Program-made: the position numbers and the translations under genes
From: Bacteroidetes bacterium GWF2_43_63
GTDB taxonomy: Bacteria; Bacteroidota; Bacteroidia; Bacteroidales; DTU049
Assembly (NCBI GenBank): GCA_001769275.1
Contig: MEOQ01000050.1
Span: 62,001-126,000, forward strand
Direction of reading: 5' to 3'
DNA: 64,000 nucleotides
Notes under the pieces: generated by a model
Told to the model about the DNA's origin: nothing
Database searches by the model: none
What the model saw: the letters and a program-made list of their open reading frames with translations, nothing else
Part shown: one piece after another, positions 59,866 through 64,000 of the stretch
Numbering within the stretch: the first letter of the stretch is position 1
Layout of the letters: the number at the start of each line of letters is the position of its first letter

Positions 59866-60807
59866 ATGAAAGATCTCGTAAAAACACAGTTTCAATTCAG
59901 TCCGTCGCAGACCGTTTATAATGGCAAAGTGCGCGACGTATATCGTGTCGGTGATTTATTAATAATGATCGTGAGCGACCGTATTTCGGCTTTCGACGTC
60001 GTTTTACCGCGCGGTATTCCTTACAAAGGACAGGTGCTAAATCTCATTGCTTCGAAATTTCTCGATGCAACCAGGGACATTGTCCCCAACTGGAAACTGG
60101 CAGTGCCACATCCATCTGTAACAATCGGGAAATTCGCCGAGCCTTTTAAAGTCGAAATGGTTGTTCGCGGATATCTTACAGGCCACGCCTGGCGCGAATA
60201 CAAAGCCGGAAAACGCTCGCTGTGCGGCGAACCGATGCCTGATGGAATGATTGAAAATCAGAAATTCGAAAAGCCGATCATTACGCCAACTACCAAAGAA
60301 GACATCGGACACGACGAAGATATTTCGCGCGAAGACATTATAAAACACGGTCTTGTTTCGGCAGAGGACTATGCAAAGCTTGAAGAATACACCCTGAAAT
60401 TATTTGCACGCGGAACCGAAATAGCTGCAAAGATGGGACTGATCCTTGTGGACACTAAATATGAATTTGGAAAAATCGGGAATGAAATTATTCTGATTGA
60501 TGAAATTCACACACCCGATTCTTCGCGTTATTTCTATGCTGATGGATACGAAGATCGTCAGAAAAATGGCCAGGCACAAAAACAGCTTTCGAAAGAATTT
60601 GTTCGCGAATGGTTGATGGAACATGGCTTCCAGGGCCAGGAAGGACAGCATGTCCCGGAAATGGACGATGCCTTTGTTGCCAGCGTAACCGATCGCTATA
60701 TTGAATTGTACGAAAGCATTACCGGCGAAAAATTTGTTCGTCAGCCGCTCGACAACTTGGCTGCAGATATTGAAGCCGCTGTAAATAAAGTTGTGCGAAG
60801 TTTATAA
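59866..60807 (+). CDS. purC: Phosphoribosylaminoimidazole-succinocarboxamide synthase
   Basis: A 313-residue SAICAR synthase of purine biosynthesis. [20 protein letters not shown], the [12 protein letters not shown] start, [17 protein letters not shown], and [13 protein letters not shown] are the family signatures. Length matches the long, fungal/Bacteroidota form. Confidence 0.95.
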   Translation: MKDLVKTQFQFSPSQTVYNGKVRDVYRVGDLLIMIVSDRISAFDVVLPRGIPYKGQVLNLIASKFLDATRDIVPNWKLAVPHPSVTIGKFAEPFKVEMVVRGYLTGHAWREYKAGKRSLCGEPMPDGMIENQKFEKPIITPTTKEDIGHDEDISREDIIKHGLVSAEDYAKLEEYTLKLFARGTEIAAKMGLILVDTKYEFGKIGNEIILIDEIHTPDSSRYFYADGYEDRQKNGQAQKQLSKEFVREWLMEHGFQGQEGQHVPEMDDAFVASVTDRYIELYESITGEKFVRQPLDNLAADIEAAVNKVVRSL

Positions 60808-60822
60808 ACTTCGCACAACTTT
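60787..60822 (+). terminator. Perfect inverted repeat at the purC stop
   Basis: Two 18-base arms (60787-60804 and 60805-60822) are exact inverted copies with no spacer. The purC stop codon begins the second arm. The hairpin is followed by T-rich sequence and probably ends the transcript. Confidence 0.75.
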
Positions 60823-60851
60823 GTAAATAGAATTTTCCTTAACTTTGACCT

Positions 60852-63332
60852 GTGAATTCGCAGGAAATACAGTCTAACAAAGAGCTTGAGATGGCGTTTG
60901 AGTTTGTGTACCGCACAAACCGCAATGTCTATTTAACAGGTCGTGCCGGTACAGGAAAAACCACTTTTCTGAATCGTTTACGCAAAGAATGTCCGAAGCG
61001 AATGGTGATAGTTGCTCCCACGGGTGTCGCCGCTATCAATGCGGGCGGAGTGACCATTCACAGTATGTTTCAGCTCCCTTTTTCTCCGTTTTTTCCGGAA
61101 TCTGCAGGATTGCATAACAATCCGCTCAATGCCATCCGCTACCGCAAACAAAAGATTCGATTATTGAAGAGCATCGATCTGTTGGTGATTGATGAGATAA
61201 GTATGGTGCGCGCAGATATTCTCGATGCCGTTGATTCATTGTTGCGACGTTACCGAAATCACAATCTGGTTTTCGGCGGAGTGCAGGTGCTGATGATCGG
61301 AGATGTGCACCAGTTGCCGCCTGTAGTGAAGGAAGACGAATGGAAGATGTTGCGGTTTTACTACAATAACATGTATTTCTTCAGCAGTAAAGCTTTTGCC
61401 AATGCCAGTCCGGTGGTGATTGAACTGCAACAGATTTTTCGTCAGAGTGATCTTGATTTTATATTATTGCTGGAAAAAATCCGCACCAACGGCATGGATG
61501 CCAATACCATGCAATTGCTGAATCAGCGCTACAACAAACACTTTAATCCATCGGCTCATCCGGGCTATATAATTCTTACAACGCACAATTCACAATCGGC
61601 GGAGATCAACGATAAGCGGCTCGATGAGCTGGCTGGCGATGAATTTACTTTCGACGCTGAAGTGAAGGGTGATTTCCCGGAATACAATTTCCCTACTTTC
61701 AAATCGCTGGCTCTGAAGCCAGGTGCGCAGGTGATGTTTGTAAAAAATGATCTGGCTCCGGAAAAAAGATATTACAATGGTAAAATCGGAAAAGTTGTTC
61801 ACATTGAAGATGACACTATTGTGGTCCAATGCCCCGAAGACGACGATACCATTGATGTAGGGCTTGCCACCTGGAGCAATGTGCGCTTTACGCTGAACGA
61901 AGCTACCAAAGAAATTGAAGAAGAGGAAATCGGCTCCTACACGCAGTACCCGCTGAAGCTGGCCTGGGCTATCACAATTCACAAGAGTCAGGGATTGACA
62001 TTTGACAAAGTAGTGGTCGATGCAGCGCAGGCATTTGCGCACGGTCAGGTGTATGTTGCGCTTAGTCGCTGCCGCACGCTCGATGGGCTGGTGCTAAGTT
62101 CCGCCATCGGCTACGGAAGTGTGATTACCGACCACAATGTAGTTGACTTCAATAAAAAAAGCGAGGATTATATTCCTGATGACAGGGAGCTTGAAGTGTC
62201 GAAAACGCAATTCCGAAACGATATTTTGGCTCAATTATTCAGCTTTGAGGATATGTTGAATCGCATCATTCACCTGCGAAGATTGGCTGTGGATGCTGGC
62301 TTGAGCGTTACATCCGCGTTAGTTCCTGACACAGAACATACTGCAGAATTCATCAATAAAAATATTATTGATGTTGCTTCTAAATTTCGACGACAGCTTG
62401 AAGCACTTTTTTCGCTGGCAGGAAACGAAGAAGGGGAGCGGCAATTGAAAGAGCGGGTGCAGGCTGCAGCAGCTTACTTCAAAGAAAAACTGGCGACAAT
62501 TTTTGATTATACAGCATACACTGATTTTGATTCCGATAACCACAGCGAAGAACAGGAGCTGAAAGAATTGGCCGAGGATCTGCAAAAAATGACAGTGATT
62601 GCGCGAACTTGTTTCGATGCGCTGTTGAAGGACTTCGATGTGTTTGCGTTGTTGCGTATTCGTTCCGATGCCGATCTCGATTTCCGTTTTGTTTCGCGCA
62701 GGGAACACGCTGTGCGAAAAGATTCAAAGATAAGTTCTGTCATTGAATACCCTGAATTGTATAACATACTCAAAGCGTGGAGAGACGATCTGGCCGATAA
62801 TTCAAACATGGAGCGTTATCGTGTTATGCCTAACAAGGCGCTGGAAGAAATGGCCAACATGCTGCCCACAACGCTTGAAGAATTAAAGAAAGTAAAAGGC
62901 CTCGGCAAAAAGAAAATCGAATTTTTTGGAACCGAATTATTGAAAATAATCGCAAAATATTGCATTGATCATGATTTGAAAACGGTTGAATTCCCAACAG
63001 ACGAGCCGGTTCCGAAAGCTTCGAAGAAAAAGAAAGGCGTGTCGGCCGAAGTGTCGCTCGAAATGTTGCGTGATGGTTACAGTGTTGCCAAAATCGCACT
63101 GGAGCGCAATCTGACGGAAGGGACCATTGCCGGACATTTGCTGAAATATGTTGAAAGCGGAGAAATTACAGTGTTGCAGCTGTTGCCCCGCGAAAAGCTC
63201 GATCGCATTGCAACTGCGCTTGTGGACTATAAATTTACTTCGCTTAAAGAGGCTAAAGATTATTTGGGCAACGACATCGAATTCCATGAAATCCGCTGGG
63301 TGATGGTGGCGATGCAGAAAGAGCTCGAGTGA
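60852..63332 (+). CDS. Pif1/RecD2-like helicase with HRDC and HTH domains
   Basis: An 826-residue SF1 helicase. The N-terminal ATPase carries Walker A TGRAGTGKTTF, DEISM and QLPPV; a UvrD_C_2-type region holds ITIHKSQGLTFDKV and YVALSRCRTLDGL. An HRDC-like region (about 625-705) and a C-terminal HTH_40/WhiP-like domain (SLEMLRDGYSVAKIALERNL) follow. The start is a GTG at 60852, four bases after a TAACTTTG box, so the transcript looks leaderless. Probable role in DNA repair or recombination. Confidence 0.85.
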   Translation: MNSQEIQSNKELEMAFEFVYRTNRNVYLTGRAGTGKTTFLNRLRKECPKRMVIVAPTGVAAINAGGVTIHSMFQLPFSPFFPESAGLHNNPLNAIRYRKQKIRLLKSIDLLVIDEISMVRADILDAVDSLLRRYRNHNLVFGGVQVLMIGDVHQLPPVVKEDEWKMLRFYYNNMYFFSSKAFANASPVVIELQQIFRQSDLDFILLLEKIRTNGMDANTMQLLNQRYNKHFNPSAHPGYIILTTHNSQSAEINDKRLDELAGDEFTFDAEVKGDFPEYNFPTFKSLALKPGAQVMFVKNDLAPEKRYYNGKIGKVVHIEDDTIVVQCPEDDDTIDVGLATWSNVRFTLNEATKEIEEEEIGSYTQYPLKLAWAITIHKSQGLTFDKVVVDAAQAFAHGQVYVALSRCRTLDGLVLSSAIGYGSVITDHNVVDFNKKSEDYIPDDRELEVSKTQFRNDILAQLFSFEDMLNRIIHLRRLAVDAGLSVTSALVPDTEHTAEFINKNIIDVASKFRRQLEALFSLAGNEEGERQLKERVQAAAAYFKEKLATIFDYTAYTDFDSDNHSEEQELKELAEDLQKMTVIARTCFDALLKDFDVFALLRIRSDADLDFRFVSRREHAVRKDSKISSVIEYPELYNILKAWRDDLADNSNMERYRVMPNKALEEMANMLPTTLEELKKVKGLGKKKIEFFGTELLKIIAKYCIDHDLKTVEFPTDEPVPKASKKKKGVSAEVSLEMLRDGYSVAKIALERNLTEGTIAGHLLKYVESGEITVLQLLPREKLDRIATALVDYKFTSLKEAKDYLGNDIEFHEIRWVMVAMQKELE

Positions 63333-63517
63333 TTTTAGATATCCGATTTTAGATTTTTGATTTCAGATTTTATGCAGACGTTGCTGTCGTGGAGTTTATC
63401 ACGCTGGGAGCGTGGCGTTACAAACGTTTTGCGTTACAGACGTTACAAGCGATTATGCGATATGGCTATAAAACGACAAATCAAATTCGCATTATCTCAT
63501 CAAGGCTTGCAGTATTA

Positions 63518-64000
63518 TTATTTCGAATTTTTTACAATTCTCTGCAGCGCATTTCCTGTCTGAGTTTGGACACGTACGAAATAAATTCCGTCTTCGAGCG
63601 ATAACAGATCAACCTCCACATTCTGGCTTCTGATGAGGTTTTTAACCAATACGATTCTTCCATTGGCATCTGAAATTGTGATGCTGGAAATTTCGTTTTC
63701 TGCTGAAATGCTTAAAATATTTCTAACCGGATTTGGGAAGAAGGAAACTTTCGCGCTGTGAGTTTCAATACCAACCGGGGCTACAGCAATTATCTGTGAA
63801 GCTGTATCGTACAATCCGCAGTATTCGGTAATTAATGTCACTGTATATGTTCCAGGCGTGCTGTAAGTTTGAACCGGATTTTCTTCGGTTGAAGTTGCAC
63901 TGTCTCCAAAGGACCAGTTAAAATGATGCGCATTGACAGATGTGCTGGTGAAATTTACTAGTAATCCTGTATTGCCGGTGTTGAACGATGCCACCGGAAT
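63518..64000 (-). CDS. PKD-domain protein with T9SS sorting domain (5' end outside window)
   Basis: The frame is open to the right edge (IPVASFNTGN), so this is the C-terminal part of a longer protein. Residues about 1-75 are a PKD domain (NWSFGDSATSTEENPVQTY). The last 75 are a type A T9SS sorting domain (VSFFPNPVRNILSI, then GIYFVRVQT). It would be exported and fixed to the cell surface. Confidence 0.82.
   Translation of the reverse strand: MPVASFNTGNTGLLVNFTSTSVNAHHFNWSFGDSATSTEENPVQTYSTPGTYTVTLITEYCGLYDTASQIIAVAPVGIETHSAKVSFFPNPVRNILSISAENEISSITISDANGRIVLVKNLIRSQNVEVDLLSLEDGIYFVRVQTQTGNALQRIVKNSK

Noticed and set aside
63357-63604. Two short plus-strand frames between the helicase and the PKD protein
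   Set aside because: They run opposite or across the end of the minus-strand sorting-domain gene and have no family pattern.
1-64000. CRISPR array
   Set aside because: No regularly spaced identical repeats with unique spacers were seen. The repeats present are short, degenerate or inside genes.

Overview
The window is chromosomal DNA of a Bacteroidota bacterium carrying an integrated temperate phage. The host assignment rests on TAnnTTTG-type -7 promoter boxes, gliding-type ABC genes (gldF, gldG), proteins with type IX secretion C-terminal sorting domains, lipoproteins with SGC/SSC lipoboxes, and host start codons without Shine-Dalgarno sequences. No rRNA gene, convincing tRNA, CRISPR array or insertion sequence was seen.

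Prophage (1 to about 39,570; its left end lies outside the window). A rightward block (1-11,514) holds the 3' part of a giant polyvalent virion protein, a P22-type portal, an amidase endolysin, a cysteine-peptidase-like protein, a nested spanin-like pair, a BACON-like lipoprotein and small membrane proteins. A leftward block (11,570-17,388) holds a KilA-N antirepressor, small genes including three tandem paralogues, a MazG/MazZ-like pyrophosphohydrolase and the large terminase. A second rightward block (17,516-24,328) holds a scaffold candidate, the major capsid protein, fibre-like proteins sharing one N-terminal module, an adaptor candidate and a holin candidate. This reads as a podovirus-like phage, with terL on the opposite strand between two structural blocks.

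The leftward early region (37,524-24,282) encodes an excisionase-like protein, RecT, a coiled-coil partner, a C5 DNA methyltransferase with a long overlapping ORF, a radical SAM enzyme coupled to an ASCH-like protein, a PD-(D/E)XK exonuclease, an HNH nuclease, beta-solenoid repeat proteins, a SNF2 helicase, a replication initiator, a DnaC-like loader and a free-standing DnaA domain IV. A repressor with two HTH domains (37,628, rightward) faces this block, and a tyrosine integrase (38,184-39,422) closes the prophage. One promoter/operator-like motif recurs before three leftward phage units (14,210; 28,831; 37,549).

Host region (about 39,570-64,000): ispE, lgt, ridA, a DUF456 membrane protein, an M23 peptidase, a T9SS-secreted protein, a SUI1 factor, a lipid kinase with an LTA-synthase-like sulfatase, lipoproteins, dnaN, a DUF4340-like protein with gldG and gldF, a SAM hydrolase, phoH, purC, a Pif1/RecD2-like helicase and, at the right edge, a PKD plus sorting-domain protein that is cut off.

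The strongest unexplained signals are: the radical SAM/ASCH pair; the dual-frame methyltransferase with a nine-C tract; the repeated early promoter motif; strong Shine-Dalgarno sequences confined to a subset of leftward phage genes; promoter boxes that place transcription starts on start codons; and two compact structured intergenic RNAs.
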